Assembly: GCA_037157565.1 (NCBI GenBank)
Contig: JAZHRO010000012.1
Coordinates: 4,490,501-4,554,500, forward strand
Direction: 5' to 3'
Origin: Thalassia testudinum
Taxonomy: Eukaryota; Streptophyta; Magnoliopsida; Alismatales; Hydrocharitaceae
Length of the DNA: 64,000 nucleotides
The notes under the pieces are model-generated. The model saw only the letters and a program-made list of their open reading frames with translations. It was not told the DNA's origin and made no database searches. Position 1 is the first letter of the stretch. Each line of letters begins with the position of its first letter. Shown here piece by piece: positions 1 through 11,349 of the stretch. The translations under genes were made by a program, and so were the position numbers.

Positions 1-1055
1 TGTGGCTAGGCGATGAGGGAGAGTGGGAGAAGTCACCAGAGCTTGATGAGCAGTTCGACCGAAGGAGGAGAGATGAAATTGAGGGGTTTCTCAGGCTGAA
101 TTCAAGCTTAGGAGATGCGGAATGAGTTGGGGTTTCTTAAATAGGTCCTGGAGGTCGGGTTCGTCACAGCAAGTTCGCCGGAAAAGGAAACTCAAGAGAG
201 ACACAAATCTCTCATGCATTTGCATGAGAGATTGGGTACCAAATAGGGCTTTTAATTGGGTTCACACTGGAGGAGATTTCTCAGAGAATCTCCCTTTCAA
301 TTTTAAAGAGGATTCTCTGAGAGATTAGGGAGAAATCACCCTTTCAAACTCGCTGGAGTAGGATTCCCTCCGCTATAATGGTGGAGGGACCTAATTGCAA
401 AGAACGAAGAAGATAGGGGGTCAATTGTGAGGGCTTTGAAATCTAGGGGTAGAAATGTAATTGGGCTGGACCTATTTGCAAAGTGGGTTAAGATGAATTC
501 CCCTTAGGTCAAAATTTTGGTACAAACATAATTTGGATCTAAGAAATCCAATGGTGAGGTTGGATTTTGGGTTTGACCACGTTTGTCTAGGCAATTTATG
601 TAAAAACCCAATTTAGGGCAAAATTTGTCTGAGATCCCATTTTAGGTCAAAATAGGTTTTAATGGCCAAATTGAAGGTTCTAAACCCTAGAAAATATTTT
701 TATATGATTTTTAGAGGGTTTAGGTGAATTTTATCCTGACCAGAACCTTGTTAAATCAAGTGGGTCTGTTTTAGGGTTACAAGAAGTCATTTAATTCCTA
801 ACATTCACATGAACCCTTTTCTGTTTGAAATAACCCACCTTTTATCTTTTTAAGACTATTTGACCTGTGTTTAGTCATTGAGAAAATTCGTTGTTGTACT
901 GCAATGGTAAAATTACTATTTTACCCCTTGTTTCTTGCTTTTATCTCAAAATGATTATTTATTGAATTAGGACCTCCAGTTGGTTATGTATGAGCTTTTG
1001 TTCTCTTTTATGGGTCCAAATGAGCTAGTTAGGACTCATGATGGTGTTCCCATCA
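1..1055 (-). mobile_element. Outer end of a family L LTR (truncated by window edge)
   Basis: This stretch resembles the last 1.05 kb of the solo LTR that ends at 55041: shared blocks include the phrase around 215-235 (matching 54205-54225), the Athila-like low-GC text around 480-760 and the terminal CTCATGATG...CATCA. On the minus strand the LTR begins TGATG at 1055. No polypurine tract follows it; the next bases are family N leader, so this is the outer end of a 5' LTR or a solo LTR inserted in element N3. The rest lies left of the window. Short reading frames here look accidental. Confidence 0.75.
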
Positions 1056-1670
1056 CTTGGTATTGACCTAATTTGAAAACCCTACAGGAAAGCTACTTGA
1101 TGAGTTGATTTTAGGTTGAGTGGTGTGGCCCAAACAACTCAAACAATTGGCCACAATTGCACCACTGAGTTAGGCATACAAAGCGATTAACCTAGACTGA
1201 TTTCTACTCTTTTATATGTTGATTTTCGTGTATCGGTTCCACAGATCAGAATCCCGGTTGAGTAGATAAGAATCAATTAGGTTAGGTGCCTTGAATGTGG
1301 GTGTATGTCGTGTGTAAGTTAGATTTATCCCACAAAAGTATCTTTTTGTTGATTTTTTTTTTATATGCGAGGGTGAGATTAATGTGAGTGGAAATCCAAG
1401 CAAACAGACTGATCCTAGGATTTATGCAAACACCTAGGTTAATTGGAGTTTGAATTAAAGTTATGAAATGAAATCTATGGAGGGGGAAGAATGGGGCGCA
1501 CTTACAGTCATCTTCAACTGCACTTTACTCCGATCTACCGCTTGAAGATTCCTTGATCGAGGTACCTGCAAAATAATAGATAAGAGATAAAGCAAGTTAG
1601 AAAACAGTAAAGTGCGTGAAATGTGGAAAAGAAATTGAGAATCGTTGCCTCCCCAGCAATGACGCCAAAA
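1056..1670 (-). mobile_element. Leader remnant of element N3
   Basis: Homologous by eye to the leaders of N1 (about 15800-16355) and N2 (about 28070-28613), starting with a shared block that contains CTACTTGATGAGTTGATTTT. It includes a conserved minus-strand micro-exon (1506-1565) between a CAG acceptor and a GTAAGT donor. It is cut at 1056 by the family L LTR, so the N3 body is not in the window. Confidence 0.75.
1650..1667 (-). other. Primer-binding site of N3 (tRNA-Asp)
   Basis: Reads TGGCGTCATTGCTGGGGA on the minus strand, matching the plant tRNA-Asp 3' end at 15 of 18 positions. All three differences are transitions. It lies 3 bp from the LTR that starts at 1671. Confidence 0.85.
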
Positions 1671-2304
1671 TGTTGAGCGTGGATTTCTAAGCGTTCGAAG
1701 ATGGATTTAGGAAACCCGTCGTAGTTCGTTTCACAAAGAAAATCCGTCAACAAGTAAATTTATGCCGAAACTCTTAAGAGTCCCAGGTCGAATACAGGGA
1801 GGCTACGTCGATCTCAAAATCTGCGATTATATCTTTTTTTTGTATTTTTGTTTAAAAGGCGAAATAATCACAATGGAGTCGATATAAACAATAAGAGAGA
1901 GAGAGAACAATCACTTGATATTTAAATAATGTTTTTACAACTACGAAAGCGGGAAATGATTACACTAGAAAGCAGGAAATGTTACAACTAAAAAGTAGGA
2001 AATTCTACTCTAGAAAGTGATAAAAGAAAAGAGAGAGATGTTATCCTCCTCGACGAATGCTTGGAGGACGAGCAGGATGGAGTGACACCTGGAAGACGGA
2101 GGACGAGGTGGGAAGAAAGAGGACGAAGCTGGAAGAACGGGAACAAGGCAGCACGTTGTTGTCATCGCGGGATCCACTTCTGGAATGGGGGCGAAAACTT
2201 GGATTTAGCTCTTGAGAAGCATCCCAAGTGTAGGACAAGCTTCTCTTAAGCTTTGGAGAGGGAGAGAAGTGAAGGAAGGGATGAAGAAGTGGAGGTCGGG
2301 TCTC

Positions 2305-2403
2305 CTTTTATAGTTGTAGGAATTGAGGGCAAATTTGTCAATTCAAGCTAAAAGCATTAAAATCAGACCTTTAGTGACGGATTTATCCATCACTAAAGGT
2401 CTG
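2305..2403 (-). promoter_or_regulatory. Core promoter of N3 LTR: TATA box plus upstream hairpin
   Basis: The minus strand reads CTATAAAAG at 2313-2305. About 50 bp upstream in the transcription sense is an inverted repeat with 19-bp arms (2364-2382 and 2385-2403), one mismatch and a 2-nt loop. The arm core is CTTTAGTGACGGAT. The outer arm bases (CAGACC/GGTCTG) differ from those of the other N LTRs yet still pair. Confidence 0.7.
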
Positions 2404-2859
2404 ATCGTGGCCGACGTGCGCACGCCGTGCGCGCCTCCTCGCCTGCAACGCATAAAACACAAGCCCACGTCTTCGCAATCATAGTCGTTCGATCGCGAGT
2501 TCGGATGGCTTAGATTTCTCCTCGCACTTGCCTTCGTCTGCGCTTACTGCGTGCCCGCATGTGATCGGGCATGTGCGCTGTGCGTCAGATCACATGTGTG
2601 GGAGATTGGATGATTTGAGCCGCCCACGACTGATCATGCGATCGCAATTAATCGCTTAGCACTGCAGATGGCGAGTCGAACGTGCGTCAGGCGCTCGTGC
2701 AACGTCGCTAGACCGCTGTGCTAGCGATGCTACTTTGTCGTGGTTACGAATTACGCACGCGCGCTTCACAGCCGTTGGATTAAGATCCAACAGCCTAGAT
2801 CACGCTTTGCCACGCCTTCAGAAGATGGGGAGCGGTGCTGTGGCTGATTTTGGCGGCTG

Positions 2860-2883
2860 TGATGGCACCACGTGGCGCTATCT
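2860..2883. promoter_or_regulatory. G-box-centred palindrome in N3 U3
   Basis: A 24-bp imperfect palindrome centred on CACGTG (2869-2874), the plant G-box bound by bZIP and bHLH factors. It occupies the same place in all five N LTRs. Confidence 0.6.
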
Positions 2884-3330
2884 TGGCCGTCCATCTTCTA
2901 CGTGTTGTAGAAGGTGCCACAGATGTCGGATTGGACCGATTTTCATGTCGTTAGGCTGCGATCATCGATTCGAACCCATCCGTGTGGATTTGTCATCTGA
3001 AGTGCAGTTTTGTACCATCTTGGCCCTTGATCTCTAGGCTTCATCGGATTCTATCTGGTGCTACAGATGTCCAATCAAGGCGATCTTGGAGACGTTGAAC
3101 TCCCGTCATCGCCCTAATAAGATCCGTATGGTTGGATCTTCCGTCCAAAGCCCTGATTAAAAAGTTGCCCTATCCCTGACCATAAAAGGAGATAATTATA
3201 TACAATTTGTATAATTTATCCTAAATGCATGATTATGCGTGTTATGTAATATTTACAATGCATGATGCTAATATGGTACTAAGAACATGCATTAATAGAC
3301 ATTTTAGGTTAATCAGATGTATGCACATCA

Positions 3331-3979
3331 TCAGGTCTAGCTCATGGTAGCTGAACTCCCTCCATCTTAGTTACTACTTGCCAACTAGTAGCTAAGCTAG
3401 CTTGGGAGTTCCCATCAGAAGTAGGTCTAGCTTAACCAAGCTTCAAACAAGTTGAGACCAGCTCAACTTAGCTCAACAACTCAAGCTTAACTGCTAGCAG
3501 AAGAACTAGCTATTTAAGCTGAGTAGCAGAGTTTTCATGTAGGCCTCTTCAGCAAAATCAACTTCAGTGCAGCTTCAGTTTAGCTCCAAACAACTTTTCC
3601 TCAGCTCCCCTTCCCTAAACCCTAGCTCCATCGTACCTCCTCCTCTACTCAACTACTAGCTAAGCTAGCTTAGCTTAGCTACACCTTAGCTCCTAATGGT
3701 CGTCCACCACCTATAACTAACCCTACAACCCATGTACTTAAGCTTCACCAAGTAGACCTAAGCCTACTCCATCTTAGCTCCTACTTTTGGCACCAACAAT
3801 AGACACCTCTTGGCCCCTCAACCACCACCAAGATCCACCTTGTTTCGATGCCAAAATACCCTTCTAGAAGCCCTTTGTTTTGGCACCACAACACCACCAT
3901 ATCATGGCCCTACACCTCATCATCTAAATCCACCCTCCATTAAGTGGCGCCAACCAAGCACCCTTCTAGAACCACTTTT
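3331..3979 (+). mobile_element. Fragment of the 5' LTR of element B
   Basis: Aligns with about 40115-40785 in the B 3' LTR: AGCT-rich text (AGCTCAACTTAGCTCAAC type), then a C- and A-rich section. Its beginning was separated by insertion of N3 at 3330. Its end is also missing: where the 3' copy goes on to 41849, this copy runs into the primer-binding site at a shared CTTTTTG. The lost part includes the TATA box seen at 40920 in the 3' LTR, so this LTR cannot act as a normal promoter. Confidence 0.7.
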
Positions 3980-3997
3980 TGACTCCGCTGCTGGGGA
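3980..3997 (+). other. Degenerate primer-binding site of B (tRNA-Asp)
   Basis: TGACTCCGCTGCTGGGGA matches the tRNA-Asp complement at 14 of 18 positions and continues GGCACG as in element A. It fixes B as plus-oriented. Confidence 0.7.
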
Positions 3998-5799
3998 GGC
4001 ACGGCTTTGCATTTAGTAATTCTCTTACTTGATAAGTGTATCTCATCCCCTTCTCTCTTTTTTCTCTCGTGTGTGTAGACATTGTAGGAAGAAAGTAGGA
4101 TTTTGGAAGCGATACTTTAAAGTTCCTTTTCTTCTAATGGATTTCAGGTTAGTTCCTTCTTCCTCGTCACATTAACCCTAAAAAGCTATCACAAAAATAC
4201 TAAACCAGGCTTTCATGATCACAAACATTTAAATCATGCAGAGTGGTGCCTTTAAAAATTCATTGGTTGCTTGTTTGCATGATTTAACACCACTCTACCT
4301 TAAGTGTTGGTGTTCTGATTTTCAGGTCTAGACTTCTATCCAGACTTTAAAAATCAATTCCCAACACCACAACCCTTCTAAAGTCTTGAAATTTCACCAA
4401 AAAATTCCAAATCAAGTCTGGAACATATGTTCCAAATTTTAGAGAAATTAGAGCTGTAGTGAAGTTTTAAAAATTTGTGGACCACAAGGGGTCATCTCCT
4501 CTAATTTCATTATTAGTTACTAACTGCAAATTTTAAGAATTTTTATACTTATCTAATTTTTGTGAAATTTAGATTTCTAGAATCCTTGTGAAATTATACA
4601 CATCATGTAAAATTACAAAAATTTTTGGTGGCTGATGGCGATACTGAAAAGTCCAAAATACCCACATTTATCATTTTTGGACACCAGCCAAAGAAAAATC
4701 TTAAAAAAATATCAAGAAAATCTCTAAAATCACAAAAAAATATTTTATCGAATCCTTGTTTGATTTGCCTTTCAGTAGTAGTGTTGTTTGCTTTGTTTAG
4801 ACCACTACTTAAAAAGAAAAACCTGAAATAAATTCATTGGTAGTAAATTTCTATTTAAGGATCAAACTGATTAAGGTTTCTTTTCATTTTCTAGTCCCAC
4901 TTTTTCACAGGAAATCTACCTTCACCCATACAACTTGATTTCTTTTTCATTGTGGAACTCAAACTTGTTTGAAAACATCAAAAGAAAACCTTAAAAGACA
5001 TTAATCTAAATCAAATCCTAAAAGCAAAAAAACAACAAAAATTTTGTTTGACAAATTGATTGACATTGGAATCACTCTTTTCAATTTTGCACACACCAAA
5101 AAAATTGAAATAACATGACATTACCCCAATTAACACCCTCCACATTCACGTGCACATTTAGATACCCAAGCCTAATTTAAAGAAAAGGTAGTCACTTAAC
5201 CACTTAAGGACTTCACCCAATTATGGCTTGATGTCTAATATCGAAGAATTACTAAGCGTTCCTAGTTTATTTTGAAAATGCGGTGACATACTTCAAGGGA
5301 AGTCAAACGATGGGTGTGGGTTTACACAAGCCCATGGTGATTTTCCTAGGACATGCTTGGGCCAAATCCACCTCTTTTAGTCTAGTCGGGTTATCTTAAG
5401 AAAGTAGTTTCACTTATTGATTTCTTCTGTATCGGGTTCCTAAGTCTTAGGTTTTATTAAGGAGTCAACCTTAAGATAGTTTCGGCTTGGTTGTTTGAAT
5501 TGCACACTTTCTCTCATCTCTCTCTCTTCTTCTCCCCTCCCGTTCTTCCATTTTATGCACGGGTGACGGTCCTAAACTTTGCACTCGGAGGGACCATTTG
5601 ATTTTGCCCCCTGCACCAAAAGATTGCTTTTTCCGCATTTTTCTTCTCATTCGCAAAAGAAAATGGCAAACTAACAAAATAGGTCCACTAACCCATCCAC
5701 ATCCACCTCTAATCCCACTTTCGACCTTTCCACCCAAAACACACAAACTAAGCCCCCCACCTTTGACTTTCCACTCCCTCAACTACCAAACCTGGAGCT
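3998..5799 (+). other. 5' leader of B
   Basis: No coding frame of note. A candidate micro-exon (4079-4147) lies between a TGTGTGTAG acceptor and a CAG|GTTAGT donor, in the place of the micro-exons of A and family N. The remainder is AT-rich text with runs of A and T. Near 5650-5850 the proline- and asparagine-rich start of gag begins, out of frame with what follows. Confidence 0.55.
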
Positions 5800-7640
5800 T
5801 CTTAATGCTGAGATGCCACAACCACAACAACAACCCCCCTACCTAATCCTTATTCTTTGATAGCTGAGCAGATTGCTCCACTACAAGCCAATCAACAATT
5901 GTTGACTAGGAATATAACAAACCTAGCCAACCAAAGGCAAAACCCACCACCCTATTAGCAGCCTGTCGTTCCTTTAAAGGATTTCTATGATCCTTCTTAC
6001 TATGAGGATAGACCGGGGGTGGTAATTCTAGAAGGGGACTTCATGATCAAATCGGCAATTCTGAACCTGATTAAGCACTTCCATAGCCTTCCTGGGGAAG
6101 ACCCATTCAGCCACCTTGAAGAACTGACTCTCCTTGCACAAACAACTCATTTCTGCAATGTACAAGAAGATCTTTGGCTGATGCAGTTATTCCCATTATC
6201 GCTCAAAGATAAGGCCGTTTATTGTTTCAGAACCATCGGCCGACCTATTACCACAAGGCCTCAGCTCAAAAGTTCTTTCCTTAACAAGTTCTTTCCCATA
6301 GGTAGTACTAATTTTCTACGAAGATCTATTATGACCTTTCAACAAAAATCTAGTGAGACTCTTCATGATGCTTGGGAACGATTCCAAGATCTCTTAAGAA
6401 GTTGCTCGCACCATGAGATTCCCTTATGACAGCTCGTGCATATCTTCTATCATGGATTAGAAGATCAAATTTGACGTGTTGTCGATGCCTCGTGTGGTGG
6501 CAACTTCTTAAATAAGGATGCTGAAAGTGCCTATGATTTATTCGAGGAAATAAGTGAAAACTCCTTTAATCAGGCATCCATGAACACCTTTGGCAGATCT
6601 TCAAACCTGCAATTCGGTGTTCATGAAATAAGCACTCAATCCATTCCCGTCACCCAAGATGATCTGCAAATGATTGCCCAATGACTCGACCAGATGCAAA
6701 TAAATCAAAAGAAATTTGAGGAAAGACTTGCCACACCCATCCAAGCTCCATATGTTCTACATCTAACCTCGCTTAACATTCCACAGAGAGAAAATTTGCA
6801 TAATTTAAACCTACCCCTGCTGAATATAATCAATATTCTAAGGCTTTCTATGGTTCACTTGGAAATTACACATCCAAATCCCAACCCCACTGAAAATATC
6901 TTTGCCCTCCAAGAGCAATTTAGAAATTCCTCCAATTGGAAGAACTATCCAAACCACTCCTAGAACAACCCGGTTCCTCCCTAAAAACCAAATCAATTTG
7001 GAGGGTATAGGTCAAATCAAACTTTTTATCAACTTAGGCCATCTCAAGAAAACAACAATGCCCAGATGATGAAACCCCTGCAGGAAATGCAAAGCAAAAT
7101 GACGGAAGTAACCCACGCTGTTACAAATCTAAATAGTCAGATTAGGATTACTCCAACTCAGAAACCTGCAAGACATTTACTTCCCAACCCATGCCCAACC
7201 CTAATAATCAACATAACCATTATTAGGGTAGAAATCAAAACCACTATAATTAGCCTCCCATTAATCCTATACCTCAGTAGCCATCCAGGTTTCCACAACA
7301 ACAGGCCCCCTACCTCCTTCGAATAATAATCCAACTGCACATGCAGTTACATTGAGGAGTGGAAAAACCACCACTGATCCTAGGCCTTCACAACAACATG
7401 ATGAAACCCCTATCATTCTTATGCAAATTAACTCTCAACTCCCCACTTAGGAAGAAAATGAAACACAGAAATCACATGAGACGACTCCTGTCCCTTTTCC
7501 CCAAGATCTCCACTCCACCACTAACCGAAAAAAGAAATCTGAGCCCACGACTGAAGAACTCATGGACTTATTCGGGCAAGTTCAGATCAATATCCCTCTC
7601 CTAGACGCAATCAAGTATATACCTGCCTATGCCAAATTTT
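5800..7640 (+). pseudogene. gag: gag relic of B (Ty3/gypsy, Athila type)
   Basis: Gag forms the particle that packages the element RNA. The best part is 6019-6429: a retrotransposon gag domain with the family pattern GEDPFSHLEEL, LSLKDKAVYCF, FLNKFFPIG and a WERFQDLLRSCSHHEIPL-like end. A TGA stops this frame at 6427, but the same frame resumes (GGNFLNKDAESAYDLFEEI at about 6498-6555) with further stops near 6470 and 6682. After 6690 the reading shifts repeatedly through a Gln/Asn/Pro-rich tail (6694-7600). I see no CCHC zinc knuckle. It is plainly dead but of recognisable lineage; the homologous domain of A is at 30599-31240. Confidence 0.8.
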
Positions 7641-8641
7641 TAAAAGATATCTATACTCCCAAAAGGTAGATTAAAAACCTAGTATAGGTGCATCTTTCGG
7701 AGATAGTAAGCTTTGTCATAAAGAGCAAACTGTCTCCTAAGATGAAAGGCCCGGGCACGCCTTTGATTTCAGTAATTATTGATGATACCACTTTCAATCG
7801 TGCCCTTCTCGATCTCAATGCCTCAGTCAATATCATCCCCATGATTTTATTCGAAGAATTTCATATTGGTGATTTAAAACCTGTCAAGGTTACCCTACAA
7901 TTAGCCGACCGATCTACAATCAAACCCCATGGGATTATCGAGGTTGTCCTTGTCAAAGTCTAGAATTGTGTCTTCCCCACAGACTTTCTGGTCCTTGACA
8001 TTGAGGTACCCGAATCTCTGATAAATGCCCCCATAATTCTTGGATGACCCCTTTTGGCCACCGCAAAGGCAAATATAAATTGCCATATAGGCAAAATGGA
8101 TATCACTTGTGCGGGCCAAACCATCACTCTTAATTTTAAACCCTCCAAGAGATTCCATGACAATGATAATTTTTTCGAGGACTCAAATACAAAAATATCC
8201 AATTTGGTGGAGACAATGTTAATAGATACCCTTCCCGACCACAATCTTTTCAAGGACTTCGACTCTGAATCATTGCTCGACAAAATCTATGACTGGAAGC
8301 CTTGCCTCCCACTAAAATCTCTTCCTGATTATCCCCCTGACCCACCCACTCTTCTCTCACCCCACCCTTGCACACTAACCTCACCCAACCATCATCACTT
8401 CTCTCTCACTCCCTTTCCATTAGACCTACCACCAGCCCCAACCGAGTATGGCATTCATCATGAATTAAAACCATGGCCAGACTCGGGTCACCCTTCCATT
8501 TTTCCATCCAATTTTAATCCCCATTTTCCTACCACTCATCTATTAGGGGATCCGGAGGAAGACCTTTTTCATGTGGGCATGCAAGTGTCCAATTATTTAC
8601 ACAATGTTTCATCTTCTATGCATAACTTCACGCCTAGCTGA
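7641..8641 (+). pseudogene. pol: Protease-region relic of B, joined directly to 3' UTR
   Basis: One frame (7688-8641) with two in-frame stops: TAG at 7961-7963 and TGA at 8045-8047. The retropepsin active site reads LLDLNASVNIIP; the family norm is DLGAS, so the Gly after Asp-Leu is changed to Asn. The flap-like LQLADRS and the VLDIEVPES and LATAKANINC strands follow. The last 100 codons are Pro/His/Leu-rich linker ending at 8641. Instead of RT, RNase H and integrase, the sequence goes straight to GGGAGGTAACCCATTG (8668 on), the kind of text that normally follows the end of pol. B is therefore a gag-protease derivative that would need RT and integrase from elsewhere. Confidence 0.75.
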
Positions 8642-9070
8642 ATGGCATAAAAGATAACACTGGATGGGAGGTAACCCATTGTTTTCCTTGCTTTCCATTT
8701 TACTTTCTTCAGAGGTTTTGACTATCCTAATTTTGACCACCTTCACCAAAGTGAACTCTTTTCCCTTCCAATTGCATGCAGACATGCCATATCTTAAGCA
8801 TGGTGGGTGTTTTTAAATTTTGACGATAAAATCAAGATTTTCAAAACCCAAAAACATTCAATTTTCTTATTTCATTTTCTGCATGCATACCCAAAAAAAA
8901 AAGATTTGAAAACTTTTGGAGGAAATTTTGAAATCGGGACTAAGGTTGAAAATTCACTTTTGGGTACAATGGGATTTAATCTTTAACAAACTAGGGATAA
9001 GGATATGGATCTGATTATTAGAATTTCTTGGTCTCCCTTTAGACTAAATCAAGTATCCTTCTTTAAAATT

Positions 9071-9098
9071 TCACCTGAACTCATGACAGTTCAGGTGA
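9071..9098. repeat. Short perfect hairpin in B 3' UTR
   Basis: TCACCTGAACT (9071-9081) pairs with AGTTCAGGTGA (9088-9098) around a 6-nt loop. No T-run follows and no function is known to me. Confidence 0.6.
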
Positions 9099-9411
9099 CT
9101 TGATCTCCCTTTGTGACTTGGAAACTATCTGGCATAGCTTCCGATTTAAAAACTTGCATCTCTTGCAAAATTTCTTTTGTCAAAAATTCACACATAAGCC
9201 AACACCTAAAAAATAATTAGAAATTAGAAAAACCCTTTTGTTTGGCCTTAGTAAAGTCCGAAGCAGATCATTGGTTTGAGTTCCCACCACCGAGGAGGAA
9301 AATGCCTCTTTTAAGGATGCAATGTCAACATGTTATCGCCTCAGCGCTGCTCTTTATCGATATTCTATATCTTTAGACGGAGCATTAAGGTGCAATTTTG
9401 CAGCTCAAGTG

Positions 9412-9557
9412 TCTTGGATGGTGCTCTACCCATAGTGTTGGAGCAAGAGCTTAAGTTTGCTTGGAGCACCCCTTTTCACCGCATTGTGTTATGGGATTAT
9501 GAGCTCCTAGGTGGTGTCTTGGATAGTACTATCTCAAAGTGCTGGCGCTAGAGCTCC
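9412..9557. repeat. Imperfect tandem units (about 106-bp period)
   Basis: CTTGGATGGTGCTCTACCC (9412) and CTTGGATAGTACTATCTCA (9518) open two related units, each running to an AGAGCT. A third partial unit lies at 18116-18153 on the other side of N1. Confidence 0.5.
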
Positions 9558-10283
9558 TTTGTTGAACGTACGAATTGCTACGCTAACGTGTTTAATTTTG
9601 GAAAACCTGTTGTTGTAGCTTGAAAGCGAAGAACTCGTGTTCAACAAATAAAATTTATACTGAAATTGAAATTCCGGGTCGAATACAGGGAGGCGGACGT
9701 TTGATTTAAAAACTATGCATTTGTTTTTATTTGTCACAAAGTAATTCAATTTAAAACTATCTAATTATTTACAATAACTAGAAGAGAGAGAGAGAATATT
9801 ACACATAGAAATCAAAATGAGATGTAGAATAAACAGAGAATTTATCATTAAGGAGATTATTCATTACAACTAGAAAGCATAAAATAATTGCACTAGAAAG
9901 CGATAAATTTACTCTAGAAAGCATTAAAAGAATGGAGGGAGAAATGTCCTCCTCGACGAATGCTTGGAGGACGAGCAGAACTACACTAAAAAGTAGTAAA
10001 TCTATATTAGAAAGTAGTAAAAAGAATAGGGAGAGAGATATCCTCCTCGACGGTCGCTTGGAGGATGAGCCGAACAGGACGACGCTTGGACGAAGGAGGG
10101 CGAAGCAGAAGAACGGGAACGGAGCAGCACGCCATCGTCGTCGCGGGATCCACTTCCGAAGGGGGACAAAAATTTGGACTTTATCTTGCGAGGAGCATCC
10201 CGGGTGTGGGACTAGCTTCTCTTGAGCTTTGGAGAGGTAGAGAAGAGAAGGAAGGGATGAGAATTTCGTGTGGAGGGGATCTC

Positions 10284-10378
10284 CTTTTATAGTTGCAAGG
10301 AGTGGGGGCAAATTGGTCATTACATCTTTAAAACAATAAATGAGGGGTCTTTAGTGACGGATAAAACCGTCACTAAAG
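10284..10378 (-). promoter_or_regulatory. Core promoter of N1 3' LTR: TATA box plus hairpin
   Basis: CTATAAAAG on the minus strand (10292-10284). The hairpin arms CTTTAGTGACGG (10349-10360) and CCGTCACTAAAG (10367-10378) pair perfectly around a 6-nt loop. Confidence 0.7.
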
Positions 10379-10835
10379 CCCCAACGTGGGTGTAGTGCCC
10401 ACTGCCCACGTGTGCCTGCTCAGCTGCTCTCTCTCTCAATGCCCGCCCATGTTCTTTCATCCACAGTCGTCCGATCGCGAGATCGGACGGCTTAAGATGC
10501 GTCTTCGCCCGCTGCTGCGCGCTCGCCCAGTGCGTACGATGCTACGTGACGTCGCGCGTGCAATAGCGCGTGAACGCTATCAGGCGCGCGGGACCGTTGG
10601 ATTGCGATATGACGGTTGATAATGGCGCACCCGCTCGCTTCAGAATTCACGTGGCGAGGCTCGAACGCGCGCCAGCGCCTCGCGATAAGGCGCCGGACCG
10701 CTGCGTTGCCTCACCCAAAAGGTCGCGCGGACGATTTCAACGAGCCGCATCCACAGCCGTTGGATGGAGATCCAACGGCGGAGAGGGGGCGGATGCGGAG
10801 ACTTCAGAGATTGTATGCGGCCGTTTGGGCGGCTG

Positions 10836-10859
10836 AGATGGCACCACGTGGCGCCATCT
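10836..10859. promoter_or_regulatory. G-box-centred palindrome in N1 3' LTR
   Basis: 24-bp palindrome with one mismatched pair; G-box CACGTG at 10845-10850. Confidence 0.6.
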
Positions 10860-11312
10860 TGGTCGTCCAACTTCTGGATGTTGTAGATGGTGCCACGGGT
10901 GTCGGATTGACTTGATTTTTGCGTCGTTAGGTAGCGATCGTCGATCTGAATTCATTCGTGCGGTCGGATTTGTCATTTGAAGTATGGATTTACACCATCC
11001 TGGCCCTTGATCTTCTAGGATTCCCCGGTCACTATCTGATGCTACGGATGCCTGGTTAGGGCAATCTTGGAGTCGTTGAACTCCAATCGTCGCCCTGATC
11101 ACATTCATATGGTTGGATCTTCGATCCGAGGCCCTGATAAAATGTTTGCCCTGTCCAAGCACATAAAAGGAGATAATTAACCTCCATTTTATTCAAACTA
11201 CTCTAAATGCAAGATGATGCATGTTATGCAATATTTATAGCATGCAATGCAATCCTATGCTTAAGAACATGTATAAATAGACATCTTAAGTAGTGTAAAT
11301 GTGTTTACATCA

Positions 11313-11349
11313 TACCCCCATGCCTATCTTTTGCTAGTCCTTAGCAAAA
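11313..11349 (-). other. Terminal polypurine tract and hairpin of N1
   Basis: On the minus strand a stem TTTTGCTA-(5 nt)-TAGCAAAA (11349-11329) is followed by AGATAGGCATGGGGGTA, directly abutting the LTR. Polypurine tracts prime plus-strand DNA synthesis in LTR elements. Confidence 0.85.

Larger units (their letters stand above)
1671..3330 (-). mobile_element. 5' LTR of N3 (family N)
   Basis: Starts TGTTGAGCG and ends GCACATCA on the plus strand, giving TG...CA ends on either strand. It is the most diverged of the five family N LTRs but keeps the same order: repeated CTAGAAAGC-like units (1930-2030), TATA box, hairpin, GC-rich U3, G-box palindrome and AT-rich outer end. It interrupts the 5' LTR of B. 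A minus-strand frame at 2041-2238 resembles frames in the other N LTRs but is probably not a gene. Confidence 0.85.
8642..9559 (+). other. 3' UTR of B, first part
   Basis: Non-coding. It holds an internal hairpin-polypurine module: stem GCATG (8774-8778), loop CAGA, stem CATGC (8783-8787), then GCATGGTGGGTG (8798-8809). It also holds a perfect 11-bp hairpin at 9071-9098 and the tandem units at 9412-9557. N1 is inserted at 9560; the UTR resumes at 18116. Confidence 0.6.
9560..11312 (-). mobile_element. 3' LTR of N1
   Basis: 1753 bp, from TGTTGAACG to GTTTACATCA. It keeps all family landmarks and is complete at its outer end, unlike the partner LTR. Several GC-rich open frames (for example 9799-10320 minus) recur in other N LTRs but extend across the TATA box and so cannot be translated whole from an LTR transcript. 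Confidence 0.9.

Noticed and set aside
3340..3700. Possible CRISPR-like or satellite array from AGCTCA repeats
   Set aside because: No constant repeat-spacer period; it is AGCT-rich low-complexity LTR sequence in a plant genome.
9799..10320. 173-codon minus frame, recurring in part in other N LTRs
   Set aside because: It begins upstream of the TATA box, so no LTR transcript would contain its start; similarity between copies follows from LTR homology. A shorter downstream frame (29064-29291 type) remains possible but unsupported.
10386..11162. Overlapping GC-rich open frames of 77-141 codons on both strands in N LTRs
   Set aside because: They lie in U3, upstream of the TATA box, are open on both strands because of GC-rich text, and change frame between LTR copies.
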